Shown: in pieces, positions 1 through 6,763 of the stretch | How the letters are laid out: each line of letters begins with the position of its first letter | Numbering within the stretch: position 1 is the stretch's first letter | DNA from: Oscillospiraceae bacterium | GTDB taxonomy: Bacteria > Bacillota > Clostridia > Oscillospirales > Ruminococcaceae | DNA: 8,900 bases | Direction of reading: 5' to 3' | NCBI GenBank assembly: GCA_016303235.1 | Contig: JAEDMB010000077.1 | Coordinates: 1 to 8,900 of the forward strand | The notes under the pieces: model-generated | What the model saw: the letters and a program-made list of their open reading frames with translations, nothing else | The model's database searches: none | Told to the model about the DNA's origin: nothing | Program-made: the position numbers and the translations under genes

Positions 1-6
1 TTAATA

Positions 7-2400
7 TTACATACGGAGTTCCGCACCTATTTCGGCAAGAGCCTTTATAACCTTTTTCATAGCACTTTCAGCCTGTTCATCTTTAAGAGTTCCGTCATGT
101 GAACGCATTGATATTGAATAGGATATACTCTTTTTGCCGTCTGCAATCTGCTTGCCCTTGTAAACATCGAAAAGTGTAACCTTTTCAAGAATTTTTCCGA
201 CAGATTTCTTGATAATAGCTTCAAGCTTTGCGGAAGGTATTTCATCATCGCAGATTATACTTAAATCTCTTGTAATTGCAGGGAATTTCGGCAACGGCTT
301 ATAAGTTATCTTTGTATCTGCTGACTGCATAAGTTCCGGAATGTTGAACTTTGCAACATATACCTTTGTATTAAAGCCGTATGTTTCCTGAATGTTCGGG
401 TGAAGTTCGCCTATATATCCGAGTTCAGTTCCGTCCTTGAGTATAACAGCACTTCTTCCGGGGTGGAGTGCAACAGTTTCATCGAAAGCATCTGAATCGC
501 ATGCTCTTACATATTCAACATCATGTATATTAAGTGATTCAAGAAGCTTTTCGGCAGTACCCTTTATATCATAGAAATCAACGTCACCGCCGTACATTCC
601 GAGAGTAAGTCTCTGAGGTTCGTCAGGAAGTTCTTTTCCTTCAACGGGAATATATTCCTTGCTTATTTCGTAAAGCTTTGCGACAGGATTTCTGTAATTA
701 TAGTTAGTAGCAAGAACTTCAAGCATTGAGGGGAGTGTTGTGGTTCTCATAACGCTTGTATCTTCTCCGAGAGGATTTGAAATTTTTACAACATTTCTGA
801 GCTTACTGTCTGCCGGAAGTCCTATTTTATCGAGAGTTTTCGGGGAAACAAATGAAAATGTTGCTATTCCGTAATATCCGAGTCCCACTATAATATTTTC
901 AAGTTTCTTTGTGAATTTCTGTTCCGGAGTAAGTTCAGCTGTTGCAACTCCTTTAAATTCCGTTGAGGGAATATTGTTGTAGCCGTAAATTCTTGCGACT
1001 TCCTCTGCAATATCCGCCTTGCACTCTATATCAATTCTGAATGACGGTGCAATAACTTTTCCGTTTTCAACTTTAAAATCAAGTCTTTCGAGATACTCAA
1101 TCATATCGGATTCGGGAATATCAGTTCCGAGGAAATTATTTATCCATTCCGGATTAAATTCAACGCTTGCGGGAGTTTTGTCAGTGTAATCCTTATCAAT
1201 AACAGTTCTCACAACTTCGCCTGCACCGAGTTCCTCAACAAGCTGGAATGCTCTTTCAAGACATGTCATGCTTATAAGAGGGTCTACACCTTTTTCGTAT
1301 CTTGATGACGCATCAGTTTTGAGTTTCAGTTTTTTAGATGTACGTCTTACCTGTATCGGTTCAAAATATGCCGATTCAAATACAACTGTATTTGTATCTT
1401 CCATAATACCGCTGTATTCTCCGCCCATAATTCCGGCAACAGCTACGGGCTTATTCTTATCTGCTATAACAAGCATATCGTCTGAAAGTTCACGCTCTAC
1501 GCCGTCAAGAGTAGTAATTTTTTCGCCGTTTACTGCATTTCGCACATTTATTTCAGCACCGTCAACATATCTCAAATCAAATGCATGCATAGGCTGACCG
1601 TATTCAAGCATAACATAATTTGTTATATCTACGAAATTATTAATCGGTCTTACTCCGCTTGCACGGAGTCTTTCACGCATCCAGCGAGGAGAGGGTTCAA
1701 TTTTAACGTTCTTAACGATACCTGCACAGTATCTCTTACATTTTTCTGTATTGTGGATATTGACTTTAAGCATTGAATCAATATCGCCGTCAACTCCCTT
1801 GAATGACGGTACAGGAACATTAAGGGGTGTATTGAATGTTGCGGAAGTTTCTCTTGCAAGTCCGATAACGCTTAAACAGTCGGGGCGGTTTGATGTTATT
1901 TCAAATTCTACGGAAGTATCATTCAGACCGATTGCAGACTGAATATCCTGACCGATTTCGCAGTCCTCCTGTATTATGAAAATACCGTCCTCAATTGCAT
2001 AAGGGAAATCATGCTTGTTAAGTCCGAGTTCTCCGAGTGAACAGAGCATACCGTTACTTTCAACCCCTCTTAACTTACCCTTTTTGATTTTTACTCCGTT
2101 CGGAAGTGTTGAACCGTCAAGAGCTACGGGAACAATATCACCTGCATTTACGTTTGAAGCTCCTGTTACAATCTGTATGGGGGAACCCTTTCCGACTTCA
2201 ACCTGACATACTACAAGGTGGTCGGAATTTTCGTGAGGAACTACTGAAAGAATTTTTCCCACTACAACATTTTTTATATTTTCGCCCTCGACTTCAAAGG
2301 ATTCAACCTTTGAACCACTCATTGTAAGAGCGTGGCAGTAATCTTTTATCGGCATATCGGCTTTTACATAATCCGAAAGCCATTTCATTGATAAATTCAT
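7..2400 (-). CDS. pheT: Phenylalanyl-tRNA synthetase beta subunit
   Basis: This is the beta chain of the cytoplasmic (alpha-beta)2 phenylalanyl-tRNA synthetase, which charges tRNA-Phe with phenylalanine using ATP. At 797 residues it has the normal bacterial length. In order it shows a tRNA-binding OB fold (about residues 43-150, with VVVGKI and NSDHL), a B1/B3/B4 editing region (about 165-400, with SNRPDCLSVIG and INNFVDITNYV), a B5 domain (about 405-478, with DIAEEVARIYGYNNIP), the catalytic-like core, and a C-terminal ferredoxin-like anticodon-binding domain (about 702-797, with KFPAITRDLS). The ATG at 2400 is chosen because AGGAGGT (2411-2417) lies 10 bases upstream; the ATG four codons further in would be too far from it. 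It follows pheS by 25 bases with no terminator between, so the two are co-transcribed under the T-box leader. Only 6 bases follow the stop, so its terminator is outside the window. Identification is by clear motif match. Confidence 0.98.
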   Translation of the reverse strand: MNLSMKWLSDYVKADMPIKDYCHALTMSGSKVESFEVEGENIKNVVVGKILSVVPHENSDHLVVCQVEVGKGSPIQIVTGASNVNAGDIVPVALDGSTLPNGVKIKKGKLRGVESNGMLCSLGELGLNKHDFPYAIEDGIFIIQEDCEIGQDIQSAIGLNDTSVEFEITSNRPDCLSVIGLARETSATFNTPLNVPVPSFKGVDGDIDSMLKVNIHNTEKCKRYCAGIVKNVKIEPSPRWMRERLRASGVRPINNFVDITNYVMLEYGQPMHAFDLRYVDGAEINVRNAVNGEKITTLDGVERELSDDMLVIADKNKPVAVAGIMGGEYSGIMEDTNTVVFESAYFEPIQVRRTSKKLKLKTDASSRYEKGVDPLISMTCLERAFQLVEELGAGEVVRTVIDKDYTDKTPASVEFNPEWINNFLGTDIPESDMIEYLERLDFKVENGKVIAPSFRIDIECKADIAEEVARIYGYNNIPSTEFKGVATAELTPEQKFTKKLENIIVGLGYYGIATFSFVSPKTLDKIGLPADSKLRNVVKISNPLGEDTSVMRTTTLPSMLEVLATNYNYRNPVAKLYEISKEYIPVEGKELPDEPQRLTLGMYGGDVDFYDIKGTAEKLLESLNIHDVEYVRACDSDAFDETVALHPGRSAVILKDGTELGYIGELHPNIQETYGFNTKVYVAKFNIPELMQSADTKITYKPLPKFPAITRDLSIICDDEIPSAKLEAIIKKSVGKILEKVTLFDVYKGKQIADGKKSISYSISMRSHDGTLKDEQAESAMKKVIKALAEIGAELRM

Positions 2401-2425
2401 AATAAATCTTACCTCCTGTATTTAA

Positions 2426-3445
2426 TCAGAACTGTTCAAGGAATCTCAAATCGTTCTCATAGAGAAGTCTGAGGTCGTTGATGTCATAACGTCCCATAAC
2501 CATTCTTTCAAGACCGAGACCAAACGCAAAGCCGGAATATATATTACTGTCTATGCCACAGCCCTCGAGAACTTTCGGGTGAACCATACCAGCTCCGAGA
2601 AGTTCAATATATCCCTCGTCCTTGCACATTGAACAGCCTTTTCCTCCGCAGTTGAAACAGCTTATATCAACTTCACAGCTTGGCTCTGTAAACGGGAAGT
2701 GGTGCGGTCTGAAACGCAGTTTACAGTTATTACCATAAATTTTCTTCATAAGCATTTCAAGAGTACCTTTAAGGTCGGACATAGTTATTCCCTTGTCAAC
2801 TACAAGACCCTCAATCTGGTGGAAAAGCGGGGAATGAGTAGCATCAACGGCATCTGAACGGTAAACTCTGCCGGGAGAAATAATTCTTATAGGCGGTTTC
2901 TGAGTTTCCATAACGTGAACCTGTACCGATGATGTCTGTGTGCGGAGAAGTATATTATCTGTTATATAGAATGTATCCTGAGTATCTCTTGCAGGGTGGT
3001 CGGGAGGAAGATTGAGAGCTTCAAAAACATGATAATCGTCATCGATTTCAGGGCCGTCAGCAATATTGAATCCCATACCCATGAAAATATCCTTGATTTC
3101 GTTTTCGACTACTGTCATAGGGTGGAGCTTGCCGAGAGACTGTTTTTTTCCGGGCAGAGTAATATCGATAGATTCTGCTTTGATTTTTTCAGCCTGTGCA
3201 TCAGCTTTAAGTACAGCAACTTTTTCAGTAATAGCCTGTTCAATATCTGCACGTACTTTGTTTGCAAGCTGACCTATAACCGGTCTTTCTTCGGCGGAAA
3301 GCTTACCCATCTGCTTTAAAATTGCAGTAAGTTCGCCTTTCTTTCCGAGATATTTTACTCTTAAATCATCAAGAGCCTTGATTTCCTTGCAGGAATTGAG
3401 TTCCTCTTTGGCAAGGGCTTCAATTTTTTCGAGCTGTTCTTTCAT
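2426..3445 (-). CDS. pheS: Phenylalanyl-tRNA synthetase alpha subunit
   Basis: This is the catalytic alpha chain of phenylalanyl-tRNA synthetase, a class II aminoacyl-tRNA synthetase. It has 339 residues, the usual length. Residues 1-90 form the charged helical arm (coiled coil) that contacts tRNA. The catalytic domain follows, with class II motif 2 around 192-216 (GRVYRSDAVDATHS and FHQIEG) and motif 3 around 305-320 (GFAFGLGLER). The Phe-pocket alanine in FAFG is the wild-type residue. Cysteines 263, 266, 271 and 274 form the CxxCxxxxCxxC cluster seen in many Firmicute PheS proteins. The C-terminus NDLRFLEQF is the conserved family ending. The ATG at 3445 follows GAGGTGA with a short spacer. 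It is the first gene after the T-box terminator and is followed by pheT. Nothing is missing or broken. Confidence 0.98.
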   Translation of the reverse strand: MKEQLEKIEALAKEELNSCKEIKALDDLRVKYLGKKGELTAILKQMGKLSAEERPVIGQLANKVRADIEQAITEKVAVLKADAQAEKIKAESIDITLPGKKQSLGKLHPMTVVENEIKDIFMGMGFNIADGPEIDDDYHVFEALNLPPDHPARDTQDTFYITDNILLRTQTSSVQVHVMETQKPPIRIISPGRVYRSDAVDATHSPLFHQIEGLVVDKGITMSDLKGTLEMLMKKIYGNNCKLRFRPHHFPFTEPSCEVDISCFNCGGKGCSMCKDEGYIELLGAGMVHPKVLEGCGIDSNIYSGFAFGLGLERMVMGRYDINDLRLLYENDLRFLEQF

Positions 3446-3482
3446 TTTATCACCTCATAATAGATTTAATTTAGTATACGAC

Positions 3483-3513
3483 AAAAAAGTCCTGTCCAAC
3501 AGGACAGAACTTT
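3483..3513 (-). terminator. Intrinsic terminator of the pheST T-box leader
   Basis: On the minus strand the arms AAAGTTCTGTCC (3513-3502) and GGACAGGACTTT (3497-3486) pair over 12 bp, with one G-U, around a UGUU loop, and the U run continues to 3483. The left arm contains the UUCUG segment that the antiterminator also uses, so the two structures exclude each other. It ends about 37 bases before the pheS start, as expected for a leader attenuator. Confidence 0.93.
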
Positions 3514-3734
3514 ATTAAAAAAATTCTGCTTTTAAACCACCCATCAGTCAGGAGAGCCGATACTCTCTTGTCTTTAACGCAGACCTACGTCACCGCCTAA
3601 TCTGAAAAAACATTTCAACAGTGCCACTCGTGAGTGAACTTCAGTATATTTTGAAATAAATCCGCTTTCAGCCGGTGACGGATTCTCTCTTTGAAATCTC
3701 TGTATACCTACTCTCTCAGTCATTGTGTTGTCTG
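3483..3734 (-). promoter_or_regulatory. T-box leader (tRNA-Phe sensing) of pheST
   Basis: The untranslated leader between the pheST promoter and pheS has T-box architecture. Read on the minus strand, it shows GAGAGAGTAGG with the AGUA motif (3712-3709). A helix GUAUA/UAUAC (3707-3703 with 3648-3644) sits above the specifier loop. A distal Stem I hairpin AATCCG/CGGATT (3684-3679 with 3664-3659) encloses a GGCUGAAAG loop. The specifier is UUC (3638-3636) in the context CUGAAG-UUC-AC, matching a Phe codon and the downstream genes. A Stem III-like hairpin (3567-3552) follows. GGGUGGU then places UGGU (3539-3536) to pair with the ACCA end of uncharged tRNA. An antiterminator stem CAGAA/UUCUG (3528-3524 with 3509-3505) competes with the terminator. 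Uncharged tRNA-Phe is expected to raise pheST transcription. The segment after UGGU is not the usual ACCGCG. The helices are hand-drawn. Confidence 0.85.
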
Positions 3735-3740
3735 AATAAT

Positions 3741-3769
3741 ATTATACACTCAAAATAAAAAAAAATCAA
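3741..3769 (-). promoter_or_regulatory. Sigma-A promoter of pheST
   Basis: On the minus strand there is TTGATT (3769-3764) as -35, a 17-base T-rich spacer, and a perfect TATAAT (3746-3741) as -10. Transcription should start near 3733-3735, just ahead of the T-box Stem I. The spacing and the fit to the leader make this a strong call, although there is no experimental start site. Confidence 0.88.
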
Positions 3770-3778
3770 GAGGTTTTC

Positions 3779-3807
3779 TTGAATTTTTCAAAAAAATATG
3801 TTATGAT
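3779..3807 (+). promoter_or_regulatory. Extended -10 promoter of the small membrane-protein gene
   Basis: TTGAAT (3779-3784) is followed after 17 bases by TATGAT (3802-3807), which is preceded by TG plus one base (an extended -10). The predicted start is near 3814, giving a leader of about 30 bases. The -35 lies only 9 bases from the -35 of the divergent pheST promoter. A TATAAT at 3807-3812 overlaps but is 22 bases from the -35, so it is less likely. Confidence 0.75.
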
Positions 3808-3842
3808 ATAATAAATATTTTTTGAAAGGAGATTTTTAAATT

Positions 3843-4364
3843 ATGGACAGCTTTGCTGAACAGCTTGTTAAACGTGAGGACACATCGTCTGACAGAATGA
3901 AAAAGTATCTTATTTACGGAGGCGGAATATTTATAACAATAGTTCTGGTTATACTTGCTGTGCTGAAAATGGGTTCCCCAATATCAATTATAATGCTTCT
4001 TCTTGCCGGAGGCACAGGCTATCTTACGTATTTTCTCGGAACTTCAACATATGTTGAATACGAATATACTTTTACTAACGGTGAACTTGATATTGACAAG
4101 ATTATTGCAAAACGTAAAAGGGTTGAACTTCTTTCAGCAGATGTAAGAAAATTTACAGATTTCGGAAAATATTCGGAAGATATAGCTGATTCTGATGATT
4201 TGACTACTGTTATAAGTTCGGATAATATTGCATCTCATGAATACTATGCTGATTTTGAGTGTGACAAATACGGGAAAACAAGGCTTATATTTGCTCCCGA
4301 TGAAAAAATACTTGAATATATAAAGGATTTTCTTCCTTACAACGTCAAGAGAAATATGAAGTAA
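3843..4364 (+). CDS. Small two-transmembrane protein of unknown function
   Basis: I do not recognise a function for this 173-residue protein. Residues 1-20 are polar and charged. Two hydrophobic segments follow (about 22-42 and 45-68), separated by a very short KMGSP turn, which suggests a hairpin anchor in the cytoplasmic membrane. The remaining 100 or so residues are soluble and charged, with alternating hydrophobic segments such as VEYEYTFTNGELDID (71-85) that suggest a beta-rich, possibly PH-like, domain. That fold is a guess. It resembles uncharacterised Clostridia proteins that I recall, without certainty, as DUF6106. No catalytic motif, signal peptidase site or Cys cluster is visible. 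The ATG at 3843 has AAAGGAG (3825-3831) upstream. The gene is alone, with its own promoter and terminator, divergent from pheST and convergent with the riboflavin operon, so context gives no clear role. Codon use looks like that of its neighbours. Confidence 0.85.
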   Translation: MDSFAEQLVKREDTSSDRMKKYLIYGGGIFITIVLVILAVLKMGSPISIIMLLLAGGTGYLTYFLGTSTYVEYEYTFTNGELDIDKIIAKRKRVELLSADVRKFTDFGKYSEDIADSDDLTTVISSDNIASHEYYADFECDKYGKTRLIFAPDEKILEYIKDFLPYNVKRNMK

Positions 4365-4366
4365 GA

Positions 4367-4402
4367 TTGAGGGCGGTCATTAGTGACCGCCCTCAAGTTT
4401 TT
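4367..4402 (+). terminator. Strong intrinsic terminator between convergent genes
   Basis: A perfect 13-bp stem (4367-4379 with 4384-4396, arms TTGAGGGCGGTCA and TGACCGCCCTCAA) with a four-base loop TTAG is followed by GTTTTT. This is a classic terminator for the plus-strand gene ending at 4364. On the minus strand the same stem follows the riboflavin operon but has no U run, so termination in that direction is possible but less certain. The stem overlaps the last codons and stop of the HAD gene. Confidence 0.93.
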
Positions 4403-5045
4403 CCAGAGCTTCCGGAAGTTCTGATATATCATTGATAATAATATCGGCATTTTTCAGTTCATCGGAATTTCCGTAACCGTATGCACAGCCGACCGATTTC
4501 AGATTATTTTTCACTGCTGTTTCAATATCGTGGAATCTGTCTCCGATTACGATAAAATCACCTTCATGAGAGTTTTTTATAAACTTATGGAAAATTTCAT
4601 ATTTAGGAATAAAATTATAAGTTTCGGCACAGTAAAAATAATCAAAAAATCTGTCAAGTCCGAACTTTTTCGTATGCCTCTGCTGATATACTTCACGGCA
4701 GTTGCTTAAAAATATAAGAGTATATCCTTTTGATTTTAATTCAGAAAGCACAGTTTCCGCACCGTCAAAAAGACTTGCATCACCATTATCAAGGTGCATT
4801 GCCATTTCCTGACCGATTAACTTTCTTCCCTTTTCACGCCATTCCTGTTCAAGATTAGGCTGGAACATTCTCCACATATCATCTCCGCTGAATCCGAGCC
4901 AGTATGAAATCTGTTTATCGGTATATGTATTTTTTTCAATTTTTCCATTCTGTTCAAGATATTCACAGGCTTTAAGAAATGACGGCTTATATATCTTCAT
5001 ACAGTTGTGAATAGTTCCGTCATAGTCAAAAATCAGATTTTTCAT
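4380..5045 (-). CDS. HAD-family phosphatase, last gene of the riboflavin operon
   Basis: This is a 221-residue haloacid dehalogenase-superfamily hydrolase, probably a soluble Mg-dependent phosphatase. All four HAD motifs are present. Motif I is DYDGT (nucleophile D7, acid/base D9), motif II is LSN with S114, motif III is K148, and motif IV is GDRFHD with D169 and D173. The long insert between motifs I and II (about 15-90) is a helical C1 cap, as in phosphoglycolate phosphatase-like (subfamily I) enzymes. The substrate cannot be read from motifs. Its ATG overlaps the ribH stop in TAATG, and a weak GAGG sits just upstream, so translation is probably coupled to ribH. That context suggests it dephosphorylates the pyrimidine intermediate made by RibD, a step otherwise unassigned in this operon. 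A general or repair-type phosphatase (for example phosphoglycolate) remains an alternative. Its last codons form one arm of the shared terminator. Confidence 0.93.
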   Translation of the reverse strand: MKNLIFDYDGTIHNCMKIYKPSFLKACEYLEQNGKIEKNTYTDKQISYWLGFSGDDMWRMFQPNLEQEWREKGRKLIGQEMAMHLDNGDASLFDGAETVLSELKSKGYTLIFLSNCREVYQQRHTKKFGLDRFFDYFYCAETYNFIPKYEIFHKFIKNSHEGDFIVIGDRFHDIETAVKNNLKSVGCAYGYGNSDELKNADIIINDISELPEALEKLEGGH

Positions 5046-5512
5046 TAAGCCTCAATCTCTCTGATAAGATTTACCATTTCGATTGCACCCAATGCACAGT
5101 CATATCCCTTGTTCCCTGCCTTAGTGCCTGCACGTTCAATAGCCTGTTCAATAGTATCTGTTGTAAGAACTCCGAACATTACCGGAATATCGCTGTTCAT
5201 TGATACGCTTGCAATGCCCTTTGATACTTCACTGCATACATAATCATAATGCGACGTACTGCCCCTGATTACTGCTCCGAGACAGATTACAGCATCATAT
5301 TTACCGCTTTTAGCCATTTTTGATGCTATAAGCGGAATTTCAAATGCTCCGGGAACCCATGCAACGTCTATTGAATTTTCGTCAACGTTGTGACGTTTCA
5401 GACCGTCAACAGCTCCTCCGAGAAGCTTTGATGTTATGAACTCATTGAAACGAGCTACAACAATTCCTATTCTTATTTCCTTTGATACAAGATTGCCTTC
5501 ATAAATTTTCAT
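5045..5512 (-). CDS. ribH: 6,7-dimethyl-8-ribityllumazine synthase
   Basis: Lumazine synthase condenses 5-amino-6-ribitylaminouracil with 3,4-dihydroxy-2-butanone 4-phosphate to give 6,7-dimethyl-8-ribityllumazine, the penultimate step to riboflavin. The 155-residue length and the family landmarks are complete: ARFNEFI (20-26) near the N-terminus, PGAFEIP (54-60), GAVIRGSTSHYDYV (79-92) with the catalytic His at 88, and GVLTTDT further on. The family forms 60-mer icosahedral or pentameric assemblies; which one applies here cannot be told. The ATG at 5512 has TAAGGAG (5524-5530) upstream. It follows ribBA by 21 bases and shares one base with the HAD gene downstream. ribE and ribBA sit upstream in the same operon and supply or use its metabolites. 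Confidence 0.98.
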   Translation of the reverse strand: MKIYEGNLVSKEIRIGIVVARFNEFITSKLLGGAVDGLKRHNVDENSIDVAWVPGAFEIPLIASKMAKSGKYDAVICLGAVIRGSTSHYDYVCSEVSKGIASVSMNSDIPVMFGVLTTDTIEQAIERAGTKAGNKGYDCALGAIEMVNLIREIEA

Positions 5513-5533
5513 GATTTTTTAATCTCCTTATTT

Positions 5534-6745
5534 TTAATAATTCAGAATATGTCCCATTTTTTCCTGTTTGGTTTTCAGATAGAATAAATCATAGGCAGTA
5601 GCGTCCATTTGTATCGGGACACGTTCCTTTATTTCTATTCCGTAACCGCTTAACTGATATACTTTATCAGGATTATTTGTCAGAAGTCTGAGAGTTTTAG
5701 CACCCAAATCACGGAGTATCTGAGCTCCTATATAGTATTCACGCATATCGGGCGGAAATCCGAGTGCTACATTTGCCTCAAGAGTATCCATTCCCTTATC
5801 CTGCAACTCATAGGCACGGAGCTTGTTTATAAGTCCGATTCCTCTGCCCTCCTGTCGCATATAGAGAAGTATTCCCCTGCCCTCTTTTTCAATTTGTGTC
5901 ATAGCCGATGCAAACTGCTGACCGCAGTCACATCTTGCAGAACCAAAAGCGTCACCCGTAAGACATTCGGAATGTACACGGCATAATAAATTCTGACCGT
6001 CACCTATTTCACCCTTGACAAGTGCAACATGATGTTCACCGTTAAGCTTGTTCACATATCCGTAAGCCTTAAATTCACCGTATTTTGTAGGCATTTTAGT
6101 TACTGCAACACGCTCCACAAGAATATCATGAACTTTTCTGTACTGCTGAATTGATTTTATAGTGATGAACTTCATACCCCATTCCTTAGCTTTCTGCTGA
6201 AGTTCATCGGCTCTCATCATAGTACCGTCATCACGCATAATTTCACAGCACAGACCACATTCCTTAAGACCTGCAAGACGCATTAAATCAACAGTAGCTT
6301 CCGTGTGACCGTTTCGTTCAAGAACTCCGTTTTTTCTTGACATAAGCGGAAACATATGCCCCGGACGGCGGAAATCCTCCGGCTTTGAATTTTCATCAAC
6401 TATCTTACGGGCTGTAAGACCTCTTTCCTCCGCCGAAATTCCTGTTGTAGTGTCGACATGGTCAACAGATACCGTAAAAGCTGTACAGTGATTATCCGTA
6501 TTGTCATAAACCATCTGCGGAAACTGTAATTTTTTGCAGTATTTTTCACTCATAGGCATACAGATTAATCCCTTTGCGTGCATAGCCATAAAATTGACAT
6601 TCTGAGTAGTTGCAAATTCAGACGCACAAATCATATCGCCTTCATTTTCACGGTTTTCGTCATCAGTTACGAGAATTATTTTTCCCTGTCTCAAATCCTC
6701 AAGAGCTTCCTCAACCGTATTGTATTCAAAATGATTTTCAGACAT
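5534..6745 (-). CDS. ribBA: Bifunctional DHBP synthase / GTP cyclohydrolase II
   Basis: This protein feeds both branches of riboflavin synthesis. The N-terminal RibB domain turns ribulose 5-phosphate into 3,4-dihydroxy-2-butanone 4-phosphate plus formate. The C-terminal RibA domain opens GTP to the diaminopyrimidine precursor. It has 403 residues, the usual fusion length. RibB (about 1-205) carries DDENRENEGD (28-37), RRPGHMFPL, GHTEATVDL (146-154) and CEIM (167-170). RibA (about 208-400) carries the zinc cysteines 261, 272 and 274 in CLTGDAFGSARCDC, then RQEGRGIGL (297-305) and TNNP (356-359). All appear intact, so both activities are expected, unlike RibBA homologues in which one half has decayed. 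The ATG at 6745 follows AAAGGAGG at a good distance, 18 bases after the ribE stop. Soluble enzyme; RibA requires zinc and both halves use Mg. Confidence 0.98.
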   Translation of the reverse strand: MSENHFEYNTVEEALEDLRQGKIILVTDDENRENEGDMICASEFATTQNVNFMAMHAKGLICMPMSEKYCKKLQFPQMVYDNTDNHCTAFTVSVDHVDTTTGISAEERGLTARKIVDENSKPEDFRRPGHMFPLMSRKNGVLERNGHTEATVDLMRLAGLKECGLCCEIMRDDGTMMRADELQQKAKEWGMKFITIKSIQQYRKVHDILVERVAVTKMPTKYGEFKAYGYVNKLNGEHHVALVKGEIGDGQNLLCRVHSECLTGDAFGSARCDCGQQFASAMTQIEKEGRGILLYMRQEGRGIGLINKLRAYELQDKGMDTLEANVALGFPPDMREYYIGAQILRDLGAKTLRLLTNNPDKVYQLSGYGIEIKERVPIQMDATAYDLFYLKTKQEKMGHILNY

Positions 6746-6763
6746 TTTTATTCCTCCTTTATA

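Noticed and set aside
57..248. Minus-strand open frame of 63 codons inside pheT in another frame
   Set aside because: It is contained in the anticodon-binding domain coding region with no independent signal.
1268..1597. Plus-strand open frame opposite pheT (about 109 codons), and similar frames at 1585-1776, 1751-1942, 2015-2206 and 2106-2327
   Set aside because: They lie entirely antisense to the well-supported pheT gene, have no evident ribosome binding site or family resemblance, and are explained by its codon use.
2996..3319. Plus-strand open frames opposite pheS
   Set aside because: Antisense shadows of an intact, conserved gene; no start signals or recognisable motifs.
3807..3812. TATAAT as -10 of the membrane-protein gene
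   Set aside because: It is 22 bases from the best -35 (TTGAAT). TATGAT at 3802-3807 has a 17-base spacer and an extended TG, so it fits better.
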